Origin: Sphingobacterium puteale
GTDB taxonomy: Bacteria; Bacteroidota; Bacteroidia; Sphingobacteriales; Sphingobacteriaceae
DNA: 64,000 nucleotides
Reading direction: 5' to 3'
NCBI RefSeq assembly: GCF_003627955.1
Contig: NZ_RBWS01000001.1
Coordinates: forward strand, 62,001 to 126,000
Part shown: piece after piece, positions 42,901 to 51,654 of the stretch
Layout: every line of letters begins with the position of its first letter
Numbering within the stretch: position 1 is the first letter of the stretch
Translations under genes and position numbers: made by a program
The notes under the pieces: generated by a model
The model's input: the letters and a program-made list of their open reading frames with translations, nothing else
Told to the model about the DNA's origin: nothing
The model's database searches: none

Positions 42901-44142
42901 TTATCCGCCACTCTTATTTTCAAGGTCGCTCAACTTCTTAAGCGGCTTGGCTGTATTGGCATCACTTCCAAAGAGCACTTTCCATAGGTTGCGGGATTCC
43001 TTGGTCAAGAGCGGTGATACAATGGATAGGATCAATACATACACCACGACGAACGACTGGATTACGGGAAGCAAAGCACCTGCTTTACCGATATTGGCCA
43101 TGATAATCGAAAACTCTCCGCGGGCGGATAGGGTAAAGCCGATGTCAAAGGAAGTTTTGGGCTTCATTCCCGAGAATTTGGCTGCAAAATAACCTGAAGC
43201 AAGATTACCCATGACGGTCACCACAGCTGCTATGGAGGCCCACAGGACGGCTCCCCCCAGTGACATCATATCTATGGATAGTCCGAAGCTAAAGAAAAAC
43301 ATTGCCCCAAAAAAGTCCTTATAGGGCAGTACCATCGCTTCAATTTTCTTAATGTACTGCGAATCTGCCAGCACCAATCCCGCCATCAAAGCACCGATCG
43401 CCTCAGCAACATGAATAGTCTCCGAAAATCCTGCAACGATAAATAGCAGTGCAAAGATGACCAATATAAATAGTTCGGAAGTTTTGTCTTTTAATAAACG
43501 GTCTATGGCTGGCACTAATTTACGGCCCAAAACCAAAAAGGCTAAGATAAAGCCCAATGCCAGCAAGGAAGTCCCTGCTACGGTCCAAAACGAGCTGCTA
43601 CCTGTTAATATCAGCCCCGAAAGAAAGGAAATGTGCATGGCAATAAACAGGTCGTCAAACATGATCATTCCCATAATAACCTCTGTCTCTGGATTTGCCG
43701 TTCGTTTAAGGTCAGTGAGTACCTTAGCAACGATCGCAGTCGAAGAGCTGGTCATGATACCACACAGTACCATCATCTCCTTAAAAGGCATATCCATCAG
43801 CCATCCGATCAATAGTCCCGAGGTAAAATTGAGCAGCACATAGATTGTTCCTCCAGTTACGATCGCCTTACCGGATTTAATGAGTCGATTGACTGAAAAT
43901 TCCAGTCCCAGATAAAATAAAAGAAACAATACCCCTAGCCTACCCATAAAATCTATAAAGGGTTTGCTTTCGGTAAATGTGAGGTCTACCACTCCTATCT
44001 GAGGTGCATGCTGCCCCAAAACCATCCCTATAATAATGAAAAAAGGAATGACGGAAAACTTAAGCTTGTTGGCAATCAATCCAACAATGGCTACAAGTCC
44101 GACAGCGATTCCAATTTCCAATATTAGGGTATGTGATAGCAT
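42901..44142 (-). CDS. khtU: CPA2-family K+/H+ antiporter, KhtU-like
   Basis: A 413-aa membrane protein with about 12-13 helices of the monovalent cation:proton antiporter-2 family. LFYLGLEFSVNRL, MTSSSTAIVAKVL, IMFDDLFIAMHISFL (the Asp-containing helix central to transport) and TLSARGEFSIIMA are visible. No TrkA-N domain is attached. Instead a separate regulatory subunit is encoded 3 bases upstream, the KhtTU arrangement. It should export K+ in exchange for H+; the symbol rests on this pairing. Confidence 0.82.
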   Translation of the reverse strand: MLSHTLILEIGIAVGLVAIVGLIANKLKFSVIPFFIIIGMVLGQHAPQIGVVDLTFTESKPFIDFMGRLGVLFLLFYLGLEFSVNRLIKSGKAIVTGGTIYVLLNFTSGLLIGWLMDMPFKEMMVLCGIMTSSSTAIVAKVLTDLKRTANPETEVIMGMIMFDDLFIAMHISFLSGLILTGSSSFWTVAGTSLLALGFILAFLVLGRKLVPAIDRLLKDKTSELFILVIFALLFIVAGFSETIHVAEAIGALMAGLVLADSQYIKKIEAMVLPYKDFFGAMFFFSFGLSIDMMSLGGAVLWASIAAVVTVMGNLASGYFAAKFSGMKPKTSFDIGFTLSARGEFSIIMANIGKAGALLPVIQSFVVVYVLILSIVSPLLTKESRNLWKVLFGSDANTAKPLKKLSDLENKSGG

Positions 44143-44145
44143 AGA

Positions 44146-44625
44146 TTACAGTAAAATTTCCTTTAAAAGTTTGATGTTGTTTTTCTTTCCGGCAATGACC
44201 AAAGTCGTTCCCGGAGTGATCAGATAAGATGGTCCAGGGTTGATGACCGTTTCATCATCTCTGATTCCGGCAATAATGGAAGCTCCTGTACGTTGCCGTA
44301 CCTCCAATTCTCCGATCGTTTTCCCAGCCCCCTCCCATTTGCCTTCGAGCTTGTACCATTCGATACGCAAGTCATCCAAAGCCACTTCAATTGTTTCCAA
44401 TGCCTTAGGCTTATAGGAAAGACCGCCTATAATACCCGCTATCTGACGAGATTCATCATCATTAAGTGTCATCACACAACGTGATTCGTGCTCTTCATCA
44501 TCATAACGATACAGTTCCCGTCGACCATCATCGTGGATCACAACAACCATATTGTCTCCCGCATCGGTTTCAATTTGAAATTTCTTTCCAATTCCAATCA
44601 GATCGGATTCTCTTACAATAGACAT
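44146..44625 (-). CDS. khtT: Antiporter regulatory subunit with RCK_C (TrkA-C) domain, KhtT-like
   Basis: A 159-aa soluble protein. The N-terminal part (1-75) resembles KhtT's own domain ([28 protein letters not shown]). The C-terminal part (about 80-159) is a TrkA-C/RCK_C fold with [14 protein letters not shown] and [17 protein letters not shown]. In Bacillus, KhtT gates KhtU and responds to pH and c-di-AMP; whether that applies here is not known. It is directly upstream of the antiporter gene and probably co-transcribed. Confidence 0.8.
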   Translation of the reverse strand: MSIVRESDLIGIGKKFQIETDAGDNMVVVIHDDGRRELYRYDDEEHESRCVMTLNDDESRQIAGIIGGLSYKPKALETIEVALDDLRIEWYKLEGKWEGAGKTIGELEVRQRTGASIIAGIRDDETVINPGPSYLITPGTTLVIAGKKNNIKLLKEILL

Positions 44626-44834
44626 AATCTTCTATTTAAATAAATACCAATAATAATAGCGAAACGCCATTTTACTAAAAACAAATTTAACCAAAAACTC
44701 AATCTTAAACGAATCCGCCACACGCGACAGCAGGGGACATCAACCGGCAGATTATCCCAAAATACTAAAAAAAGTTCAGAAAAACGAGTTTTAGGCCGTT
44801 TAATTCATTAAAAAACATCAGTCAGCGCCCCTTC

Positions 44835-44852
44835 GTGGAATTTGAATTCCAC
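44835..44852. repeat. Perfect 18-base palindrome between the MBL and khtT genes
   Basis: GTGGAATT, TG, AATTCCAC: 8-base arms with a 2-base centre, 31 bases past the MBL gene stop on the minus strand and about 210 bases upstream of khtT. No T run follows in either direction, so it is not a standard terminator; it could be a regulator site for khtTU. Confidence 0.5.
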
Positions 44853-44883
44853 AATGCTTTTCATTGGCATATCATTTTTTTCT

Positions 44884-45663
44884 CTACCTGGCCTCAATAA
44901 GTTTGTAACTTCCGTCAGGACGCAGCTGGCTACGGCCCATGGTTATATTTTTAGAGTGATAGAACAGAAAAATCCAGCCTTCGGGAGCCCCCTCTGTCCA
45001 ATACCGCTGCCGGAGCTCTTTCGAGCGTCGTCCGTCAAAATCGTATTTGGCTACATAATTATGAAAAATTTCCTCGGGTTCAGGCAACACATCACCTCCG
45101 AAAAAATAGTGCTCTCCCCCTGTACGGATGTGAAAGGCCTGGTGATTTGGCGTATGTCCGCCATTATGCACATAGCTGATTTCGGTATTTATCTCTCCTT
45201 CCCCCTCGACCAACACAAGGTTTCCGCTCCGTTGGACGACATCAAAAATTTCTGTACGGTAGGAACTGGAGATACCAGAATAGGCATCCTCCCATTCACC
45301 CCTTTGCACAATATACTCAGCCTCCGGAAATGCAATACGGAGCGAGCCTTCTTCCGTTTTTACCATACCACCGGCATGATCCTTATGCAGATGTGACATC
45401 AATACATATTTTACATCATCGGGCTCATAGCCTAATTTGCGGATATTATTGTACAGCTTCAGCACACCACGGTCGTCCGTATGTCCCAGGCCGGTATCAC
45501 AGATCACAATACCTGATTCTGTTTTGATCAAAAAAGGATGAACATGGATAAACATGGATCCGGGACGATCTTTCGGATCATCCACAGCCGGATCAAAGGG
45601 AACGAATTTTCTACTTTTATCAACGGAAAAAGAACCTTCATATAGAGAATAAGCCTGCACCAT
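44884..45663 (-). CDS. MBL-fold metallo-hydrolase
   Basis: A 259-aa metallo-beta-lactamase-fold enzyme from the ATG at 45663 (an upstream in-frame TTG at 45696 adds 11 residues with no family support). The zinc motif is MSHLHKDHAGGM (HxHxDH). Later metal ligands lie in GGHTPNHQAF and YFFGGDVLPEP. The opening YSLYEGSFSVDKSRKFVPF is typical of a Bacteroidota subgroup with quorum-lactonase-like relatives. The substrate is unknown; lactonase or hydrolase activity is only suggested. Confidence 0.85.
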   Translation of the reverse strand: MVQAYSLYEGSFSVDKSRKFVPFDPAVDDPKDRPGSMFIHVHPFLIKTESGIVICDTGLGHTDDRGVLKLYNNIRKLGYEPDDVKYVLMSHLHKDHAGGMVKTEEGSLRIAFPEAEYIVQRGEWEDAYSGISSSYRTEIFDVVQRSGNLVLVEGEGEINTEISYVHNGGHTPNHQAFHIRTGGEHYFFGGDVLPEPEEIFHNYVAKYDFDGRRSKELRQRYWTEGAPEGWIFLFYHSKNITMGRSQLRPDGSYKLIEAR

Positions 45664-45777
45664 ATTTAAAACATTGGGAATATGCACGTTAAGCAACAGA
45701 TGGTCAATACCAGGTTTAGGAATTAGGTAAGTCCAGCCTTAAAACGTATATTTACACTTAAAATATTGTGCAAAGAT

Positions 45778-47478
45778 ATGCAAAAAAGGTGGGTACTAAA
45801 ATCTAAAACTGATGTCAAAATAACCAACAAACTGCGCGAGGAATTAAATATCAACGCTGTATTAACAGAGTTGCTTGTCAGCAGGGGCATTGGAAGTTTT
45901 GATGAAGCAAAACAGTTTTTTAGACCACAATTGTCTGATTTGCACGATCCATTTTTGATGAAAGATATGGAAAAAGCCATATCCCGAATCATCCAGGCCA
46001 TTGGCAACAAAGAAAAAATTTTAATCTATGGTGACTACGATGTCGATGGCACAACAGCCGTTGCCGTAGTCTACAGCTTCTTCAGAGAATTCCATAGTCA
46101 GCTTGAGTTTTATATTCCCGACCGTTATGCGGAGGGTTATGGTATATCTACACAAGGTATTGATTATGCTGCTGCAAATGGATTTACTTTAATTATTGCA
46201 TTGGATTGCGGCATAAAGGCCATCGATAAGATTGCGTATGCCAACAACAAAGGGATAGACTTTATCATTGGCGACCACCATCTGCCGGGAGAAGAACTTC
46301 CGAAGGCTTTCGCCGTGTTAGATCCAAAACGTGCCGATTGTGATTATCCGTATAAAGAACTTTCGGGTTGTGGCATCGGATTCAAGATCATTCAGGCTTT
46401 CATCCTGACCAATGGTATGGATATCAATGCCTGTTATCAGTTTTTGGATCTGGTCGCGGTCAGTATCGCTTCAGATATTGTTCCGATCACCGGAGAGAAC
46501 AGAATCTTAAGCCATTTTGGATTAATCAAGCTCAATACCAACCCTTGTGTTGGACTAAAAGCCCTGATAGACCTTTCCAATAATAGAACAAAGACCTTCA
46601 CGGTCAATGATATTGTCTTCCAGATCGGGCCGCGCATTAATGCCGCCGGAAGGATCGACCATGCCAAGGATGCTGTTAAATTATTAATTTCAAAATCCTT
46701 ACAGGAGGCCAAAGATTTCAGTTCGAGTATTGATGACCAAAATAATGTCCGCAAGGATTTTGACCTAAAGATAACCGAGGAGGCATTGGCACTCATTGAG
46801 GAGAATGTCGTTCTCAAAAGCCGAAAATCTACTGTACTGTACAAAGCAGACTGGCATAAAGGTGTTATCGGTATCGTTGCCTCACGATTGACCGAGAAAT
46901 ATTACCGCCCGACCATTATATTGACAGAAACAAATGGTCATATCGCGGGATCCTGCAGGTCAGTGATCGGATTTGATTTATATGAGGCCCTAAACGAATG
47001 TGCCGACCTGCTCGAACAGTTCGGAGGACATAAATACGCCGCTGGACTAACCATGTCTCTTGACAATGTAAGTCTGTTTCAAGATCGCTTTGAAGAGGTT
47101 GTTGCCCGAAGAATCAGTCCGGAGATGCTGACACAGGAAATTCTGATCGACGCCAAACTTCAGCTGAAGGATATAGACGCAAAGTTTTTCCGTATACTCC
47201 AACAGTTTGAACCATTTGGCCCACAAAATGAAGCTCCGGTATTCTTGAGCAAAAAAGTAAGTGCGGTAGGTCCGGCTTTTCCTGTCGGCACCAATCATCT
47301 AAAAATGACGGTTGTACAGGAAGATTCCGCATCTTTTGATTGCATCGGTTTTGGATTGGCCGAACACATCAGTCTTATCAATTCAGGCCAGAGTTTTGAT
47401 ATCTGCTATAGTATCGAGGAAAACGTCTGGCGCAGCAAAAGGAACTTACAACTCAATATCAAGGGAATTCGATATTAG
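45778..47478 (+). CDS. recJ: Single-strand-specific exonuclease RecJ
   Basis: A 566-aa RecJ from the ATG at 45778. The DHH domain has ILIYGDYDVDGTTA (motif I), ALDCGIKA, GDHHLPGEELP (the DHH motif as GDHH) and the LSGCGIGFK block. The DHHA1 domain follows, with the IAGSCRSVIGFDLY and FGGHKYAAGLT motifs, then an OB-like domain. RecJ degrades single-stranded DNA 5' to 3' in recombination and mismatch repair. The 5' end is divergent from the MBL gene. Confidence 0.93.
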   Translation: MQKRWVLKSKTDVKITNKLREELNINAVLTELLVSRGIGSFDEAKQFFRPQLSDLHDPFLMKDMEKAISRIIQAIGNKEKILIYGDYDVDGTTAVAVVYSFFREFHSQLEFYIPDRYAEGYGISTQGIDYAAANGFTLIIALDCGIKAIDKIAYANNKGIDFIIGDHHLPGEELPKAFAVLDPKRADCDYPYKELSGCGIGFKIIQAFILTNGMDINACYQFLDLVAVSIASDIVPITGENRILSHFGLIKLNTNPCVGLKALIDLSNNRTKTFTVNDIVFQIGPRINAAGRIDHAKDAVKLLISKSLQEAKDFSSSIDDQNNVRKDFDLKITEEALALIEENVVLKSRKSTVLYKADWHKGVIGIVASRLTEKYYRPTIILTETNGHIAGSCRSVIGFDLYEALNECADLLEQFGGHKYAAGLTMSLDNVSLFQDRFEEVVARRISPEMLTQEILIDAKLQLKDIDAKFFRILQQFEPFGPQNEAPVFLSKKVSAVGPAFPVGTNHLKMTVVQEDSASFDCIGFGLAEHISLINSGQSFDICYSIEENVWRSKRNLQLNIKGIRY

Positions 47479-47590
47479 TATTATTACGGATGGATAACGA
47501 GTACGTGAATTTAGGTTTTGTGGGGTTTAGAATGATCTAAATACTACGACCTTGATACTTAATACTAAGAAGATATTAATATATTTACAA

Positions 47591-47598
47591 TAGATTTG
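47591..47598 (+). promoter_or_regulatory. Putative -7 promoter element (TAGATTTG)
   Basis: An exact TAnnTTTG match about 100 bases before lptB. In the leader that would follow, an 8-base inverted repeat (TTTCCGCA 47621-47628, TGCGGAAA 47653-47660) could form a hairpin. Confidence 0.42.
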
Positions 47599-47701
47599 CA
47601 TCAACATGCTCCAACCGTAATTTCCGCATTAAATTCAGGTCATCTGGTATATTGCGGAAAAAGTAGAGCACAAACTTATAGCAACAAGATAGATCAAGAA
47701 G

Positions 47702-48436
47702 ATGATTTTAAAGGCAGAGCATCTCATAAAAAAATATAAACAACGTACTGTTGTCAACGACGTATCCTTTCATGTAGAACAAGGAGAAATTGTCGGATTA
47801 TTAGGGCCAAATGGTGCCGGTAAAACGACCTCCTTCTATATGATTGTTGGTCTGATCAAGCCCAATGAAGGAAAAGTTTTCTTAGACGACCAAGAGATCA
47901 CGCAAGATGCGATGTATCAACGCGCACAACGTGGAATAGGTTATTTGGCTCAGGAGGCTTCTGTCTTCCGCAAGTTATCCGTGGAGAATAATATTCTTGC
48001 CGTACTGGAGATCCATTACCCCAATAAAGAAGAACGTATGGCCAAACTGGAGGAATTATTGTCCGAATTTAGTCTGCACCGTGTTCGTAAAAACAGAGGT
48101 GATCTTTTGTCAGGGGGGGAACGCCGGCGTACCGAAATTGCCCGTGCATTAGCTGCAAATCCTTCTTTTATCCTTCTGGATGAACCATTTGCGGGGGTCG
48201 ATCCTATTGCCGTAGAGGAAATACAAACGATCGTAGCAAAACTCAAGACGCGTAATATAGGTATTCTAATCACGGATCACAATGTACAGGAGACCTTATC
48301 CATTACGGATAGAGCGTATCTTTTGACCGAAGGCAAGATTATGCTTACCGGTACACCTGAGGAAATTGCCGACAATGAGCTGGCACGGAAATTCTATCTG
48401 GGCCGTCACTTTGAATTGAGAAGGAAAAAATTTTAA
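47702..48436 (+). CDS. lptB: LPS export ABC transporter ATP-binding protein LptB
   Basis: A 244-aa ABC ATPase. Walker A is [12 protein letters not shown] (about 36-47), followed by a Q-loop with [13 protein letters not shown] (the LptB-type sequence), the signature [16 protein letters not shown], Walker [15 protein letters not shown] and the switch His in [11 protein letters not shown]. LptB powers extraction of LPS from the inner membrane with LptF/LptG. The partner genes are not in this window, which is usual in Bacteroidota. It precedes the GH3 gene by 19 bases on the same strand. Confidence 0.93.
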   Translation: MILKAEHLIKKYKQRTVVNDVSFHVEQGEIVGLLGPNGAGKTTSFYMIVGLIKPNEGKVFLDDQEITQDAMYQRAQRGIGYLAQEASVFRKLSVENNILAVLEIHYPNKEERMAKLEELLSEFSLHRVRKNRGDLLSGGERRRTEIARALAANPSFILLDEPFAGVDPIAVEEIQTIVAKLKTRNIGILITDHNVQETLSITDRAYLLTEGKIMLTGTPEEIADNELARKFYLGRHFELRRKKF

Positions 48437-48455
48437 AGCAAAAAGAATACCCGCT

Positions 48456-49970
48456 ATGGCCTTATTAAACTCCATTTTTACTTGGTTCATGAAAAAGAGG
48501 ATTCACCAGATCGAACTTTTTATGAAATATCCGCACGATGTACAAGAAGAATGGTTCCAGAGTTTAATCTCTACCGCAGAGGCAACAGAATGGGGAAAGA
48601 AATACGATTACACGAGTATACTCACACCTGAAATATTTAAAGAACGTGTCCCTATACAGGACTATGATGATATCAAAGGTTATGTAGACCGCATGATCAA
48701 AGGTGAGCAGAATATTCTGTGGCCTTCGGACATCAAATGGTTTGCAAAATCTTCGGGAACAACCTCTGACCGTAGCAAATTTATCCCCGTCAGTGAAGAG
48801 GCTCTGGAAGAATGTCATTTTCAGGGCGGTAAGGACATGTTGACCATCTACTGCCACAATAGACCCGAAAACCGTGTTTTCACGGGAAAATCGGTTGTCA
48901 TCGGCGGCTCTTCCCAGATCAATAACTTCAGCCCAGACTCCTATTATGGGGATTTATCTTCGATCCTGATCCGTAATCTCCCTTTTTGGGCAGAATTCAA
49001 GCGAACCCCGAATATGGAGGTGACCCTAAATCCCAATTTTGAAGAGAAAATTGAGCAGATAGCCCAAATCACCATTAAGGAAAATGTAACCAGTCTAGCG
49101 GGTGTGCCAACCTGGAACATTGTAATGGCCAAACGTATTTTGGAAATCACGGGCAAAGATAATTTATTGGAGGTATGGCCAAATCTGGAATTTTATGGTC
49201 ACGGTGGCGTAAGTTTCAAGCCTTACCGCGAGCAATTTCACAAGCTGATTCCCTCAGACAAGATGTATTATCTCGAGAACTACAATGCCTCCGAGGGGTA
49301 TTTTGGGTTACAGGACAAATCGGATTCCGAAGATCTGCTGCTGATGCTGGACTATGGGATCTATTATGAATTCCTTCCGGTGGAAAGAATACATGAGGAA
49401 AACCCTGCAACGCTACGCCTGGATCAAGTAGAAATCGGCAAGAATTATGCGCTGATCATATCCACCAATGCTGGACTATGGCGTTATAAGATAGGGGATA
49501 CGATCAAGTTTACATCGCTGTCACCTTACCGTTTTCAGATATCAGGCCGCACAAAACAATACATCAATACATTTGGAGAAGAAGTGATCGTGGACAATGC
49601 CGAACAAGCGTTGGCGGAAGCAAGCAAATTGACAAATGCTCGAATTAAAGATTATACCGCGGGTCCGGTATATTTTCGGGAAGCAGAAGCTGGCGCACAC
49701 GAATGGGTTATCGAATTCGAACAGCAGCCTAACGATTTTAATCGCTTTTGTGAAATATTGGATGCCAAGTTGCGGGAAATCAATTCGGATTATGACGCGA
49801 AACGATTTAAGAACATGGCATTGCAAGCACCAATAGTCCATAATGCGCCGTCAGACACTTTTTATAAATGGATGAAGTCTAGGGGTAAATTAGGTGGACA
49901 GAATAAAGTTCCAAGGCTGAGCAATAATAGAGAGTATCTCGATCCGCTTTTGAAGATTTTACAAGATTGA
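48456..49970 (+). CDS. GH3 auxin-responsive-promoter family acyl-adenylate ligase
   Basis: A 504-aa member of the GH3 fold in the ANL (acyl-adenylating) superfamily. Motif 1 is WFAKSSGTTSDRSKFIP (phosphate loop), FYGHGGVSFKPYREQF and YNASEGYFG follow (motif 2-like), and YKIGDTIKFTSLSPYRF carries the Asp for ribose binding. Plant relatives join amino acids to hormones; bacterial members are of unknown substrate. It is 19 bases from lptB and ends before a hairpin. Confidence 0.85.
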   Translation: MALLNSIFTWFMKKRIHQIELFMKYPHDVQEEWFQSLISTAEATEWGKKYDYTSILTPEIFKERVPIQDYDDIKGYVDRMIKGEQNILWPSDIKWFAKSSGTTSDRSKFIPVSEEALEECHFQGGKDMLTIYCHNRPENRVFTGKSVVIGGSSQINNFSPDSYYGDLSSILIRNLPFWAEFKRTPNMEVTLNPNFEEKIEQIAQITIKENVTSLAGVPTWNIVMAKRILEITGKDNLLEVWPNLEFYGHGGVSFKPYREQFHKLIPSDKMYYLENYNASEGYFGLQDKSDSEDLLLMLDYGIYYEFLPVERIHEENPATLRLDQVEIGKNYALIISTNAGLWRYKIGDTIKFTSLSPYRFQISGRTKQYINTFGEEVIVDNAEQALAEASKLTNARIKDYTAGPVYFREAEAGAHEWVIEFEQQPNDFNRFCEILDAKLREINSDYDAKRFKNMALQAPIVHNAPSDTFYKWMKSRGKLGGQNKVPRLSNNREYLDPLLKILQD

Positions 49971-49989
49971 CCTGAAGTCTGTCCTAGTG

Positions 49990-50031
49990 GAGATTAGCCA
50001 AAATTTTTCCAATATATTTTTGGCTAATCTC
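49990..50031 (+). terminator. Terminator after the GH3 gene
   Basis: A 14-bp perfect stem GAGATTAGCCAAAA / TTTTGGCTAATCTC with a 14-base loop and a T-rich tail, 20 bases past the stop. Confidence 0.82.
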
Positions 50032-50036
50032 TTTGT

Positions 50037-50195
50037 TTAGGGTTTAATTGCGGTTTTATACAAAAACACAAAAAAACCAAGGATAAAATTCACAGAAATA
50101 CCTTTCTTTTGAATTTCAACATCACGCTGTAACAATTCGCGAGTTTCACCCGATGTTACTTCATTGCTTTTGTTAAGACTGTGAGTCAATTCCAT
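50037..50195 (-). CDS. Small protein (52 aa) with one hydrophobic C-terminal segment
   Basis: An open frame from ATG (50195) to TAA. The N-terminal two-thirds is polar and helical (ETRELLQRDVEIQKKG), and the end is hydrophobic (ISVNFILGFFVFLYKTAIKP), like a short membrane-bound peptide. It is too short for most gene callers. It is divergent from ilvE and ends just beside the GH3 terminator. I know no family; it may be a genuine small membrane protein or chance. Confidence 0.42.
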   Translation of the reverse strand: MELTHSLNKSNEVTSGETRELLQRDVEIQKKGISVNFILGFFVFLYKTAIKP

Positions 50196-50487
50196 ACTAA
50201 GTTTATTTTATGATAAGTGATTTTATAGCGTAAAGCAAACCAAATGCTCATACATGGCTGCATTCTTGATTTCCAAACTTTATGCCATAAATGCAAGAGA
50301 GGTGTTAATTAATATAAAATTAACACAATTAATTAATAATAGACAGATTCCAAAAATTTCTTAGTCAAATCTTTCATTTTTATATAAATAGTGTAGTCAT
50401 TTGGAGAATGACTGTCCGAAATAAAAGGCATTGTGCCGAACGGGAAATTATCCGGACAAAGTGCGGTTTATATTTCAATTTTTCCTA

Positions 50488-50500
50488 ACTTAGCCTAAGT
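50488..50500. promoter_or_regulatory. Perfect 13-base palindrome just before ilvE, possible operator
   Basis: ACTTAG-C-CTAAGT ends 15 bases before the ilvE ATG, at the end of a repeat-rich leader. Its position would suit a repressor site, but no regulator is known. Confidence 0.35.
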
Positions 50501-50515
50501 AATATAAAAAATAAG

Positions 50516-51586
50516 ATGAACGCGACAGAGAACTATTCAATTCGCGTAGAGCCAACTCAAAATTCAAGACTCTCGCAAGTAGATTTCGACAATCTAAAAT
50601 TCGGAAAGATATTATCCGACCACATGCTGGTCGCAGACTATGATGATGGTGAATGGAAAAGTGTCAGCATCGTCCCTTATGGAGACATCAGTATCAGTCC
50701 TTCGATGTCTGCTTTACATTATGGTCAGGCGATATTTGAAGGCATTAAAGCTTATAAATTTGCGGATGGTACGGTGAGTATCTTTCGTCCGGATAGAAAC
50801 TGGGAAAGATTCAACAAATCAGCAGCCCGTCTTCAGATGCCTGAAGTCCCTGAAGAAATTTTCATGGATGGACTGAGCAAGCTATTGGATATTGACCGGA
50901 ATTGGGTTCCTGCTAAAGAAGGTTCTTCTTTATATATCCGCCCATTTATGTTCGGTACAGAAGCAGCTTTGGGCGTACATCCATCCAAATCGTATAAATT
51001 TATCATTATTACGGGACCGGTAGGTGCTTATTATAGTAAACCAATTAGCTTAAAAGTTGAAACTTACTATACCCGTGCAGCCGAAGGCGGTGTTGGATTC
51101 TCGAAAAATGCGGGTAATTATGCATTGTCGCTTTACCCTACCCAATTGGCTAATGATGAAGGCTACGATCAAATTATGTGGACTGACGCAGCTGAACACA
51201 AATATATTGAAGAAGCCGGTACTGCAAACCTGATTTTCCGTATTGGCGACACCATTATCACGCCGCATGGCGATACCATCTTACATGGTGTAACCCGTCG
51301 TACCATTATGGAATTAGCGGATAAATGGGGCTATAAAACCGAACAGCGAAAAGTATCCGTTCAGGAGCTTATCGATGGCATCAAATCGGGAACAGTAACC
51401 GAGGCATTTGCCGCTGGAACAGCAGCAACAATAACACACATCAGCCGTATCGGTTTTGAAGGACAAGACTACAACTTACCTCCGGTAGAAGGCCGCGAGT
51501 TCTCCAATAAAGTCTTAAATTACCTGAATGAATTGCGCTACGGTAAATTAGCTGATTCATTTGGATGGAACTACTTGGTGAAATAA
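50516..51586 (+). CDS. ilvE: Branched-chain amino acid aminotransferase IlvE
   Basis: A 356-aa class IV PLP aminotransferase of the larger BCAT-II type. MSALHYGQAIFEGIKAYK carries the substrate-binding Tyr, FSKNAGNYALSL the PLP Lys region, and IEEAGTANLIF the conserved Glu. A late EAFAAGTAATITHISRIGF block closes the site. It catalyses the last step of valine, leucine and isoleucine synthesis, and the first step of their breakdown. A terminator follows 22 bases past the stop. Confidence 0.93.
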   Translation: MNATENYSIRVEPTQNSRLSQVDFDNLKFGKILSDHMLVADYDDGEWKSVSIVPYGDISISPSMSALHYGQAIFEGIKAYKFADGTVSIFRPDRNWERFNKSAARLQMPEVPEEIFMDGLSKLLDIDRNWVPAKEGSSLYIRPFMFGTEAALGVHPSKSYKFIIITGPVGAYYSKPISLKVETYYTRAAEGGVGFSKNAGNYALSLYPTQLANDEGYDQIMWTDAAEHKYIEEAGTANLIFRIGDTIITPHGDTILHGVTRRTIMELADKWGYKTEQRKVSVQELIDGIKSGTVTEAFAAGTAATITHISRIGFEGQDYNLPPVEGREFSNKVLNYLNELRYGKLADSFGWNYLVK

Positions 51587-51602
51587 AAGGATAATCCATA
51601 AT

Positions 51603-51638
51603 AAAAAGGGCAGTTGGGGATCATCAACTGCCTTTTTT
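51603..51638. terminator. Bidirectional terminator between ilvE and miaA
   Basis: Stem GGCAGTTG / CAACTGCC (51609-51616 with 51625-51632) flanked by A and T runs that extend the pairing. It lies between convergent ilvE and miaA. Confidence 0.85.
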
Positions 51639-51654
51639 TATGCGATAGGGTCGA

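Larger units (their letters stand above)
49971..50515. other. Terminator, small ORF and repeat-rich leader before ilvE
   Basis: About 545 bases. It holds the GH3 terminator, a probable 52-aa minus-strand gene (listed), and an AT-rich stretch with nested inverted repeats: GTGTTAAT/ATTAACAC (50302-50326), AGTCATT/AATGACT (50395-50413), GTCCG/CGGAC (about 50413-50457), and a perfect palindrome at 50488-50500. Confidence 0.6.

Noticed and set aside
45766..45780. A TTG start for RecJ at 45766
   Set aside because: The ATG at 45778 gives the normal RecJ opening; the four extra residues have no support.
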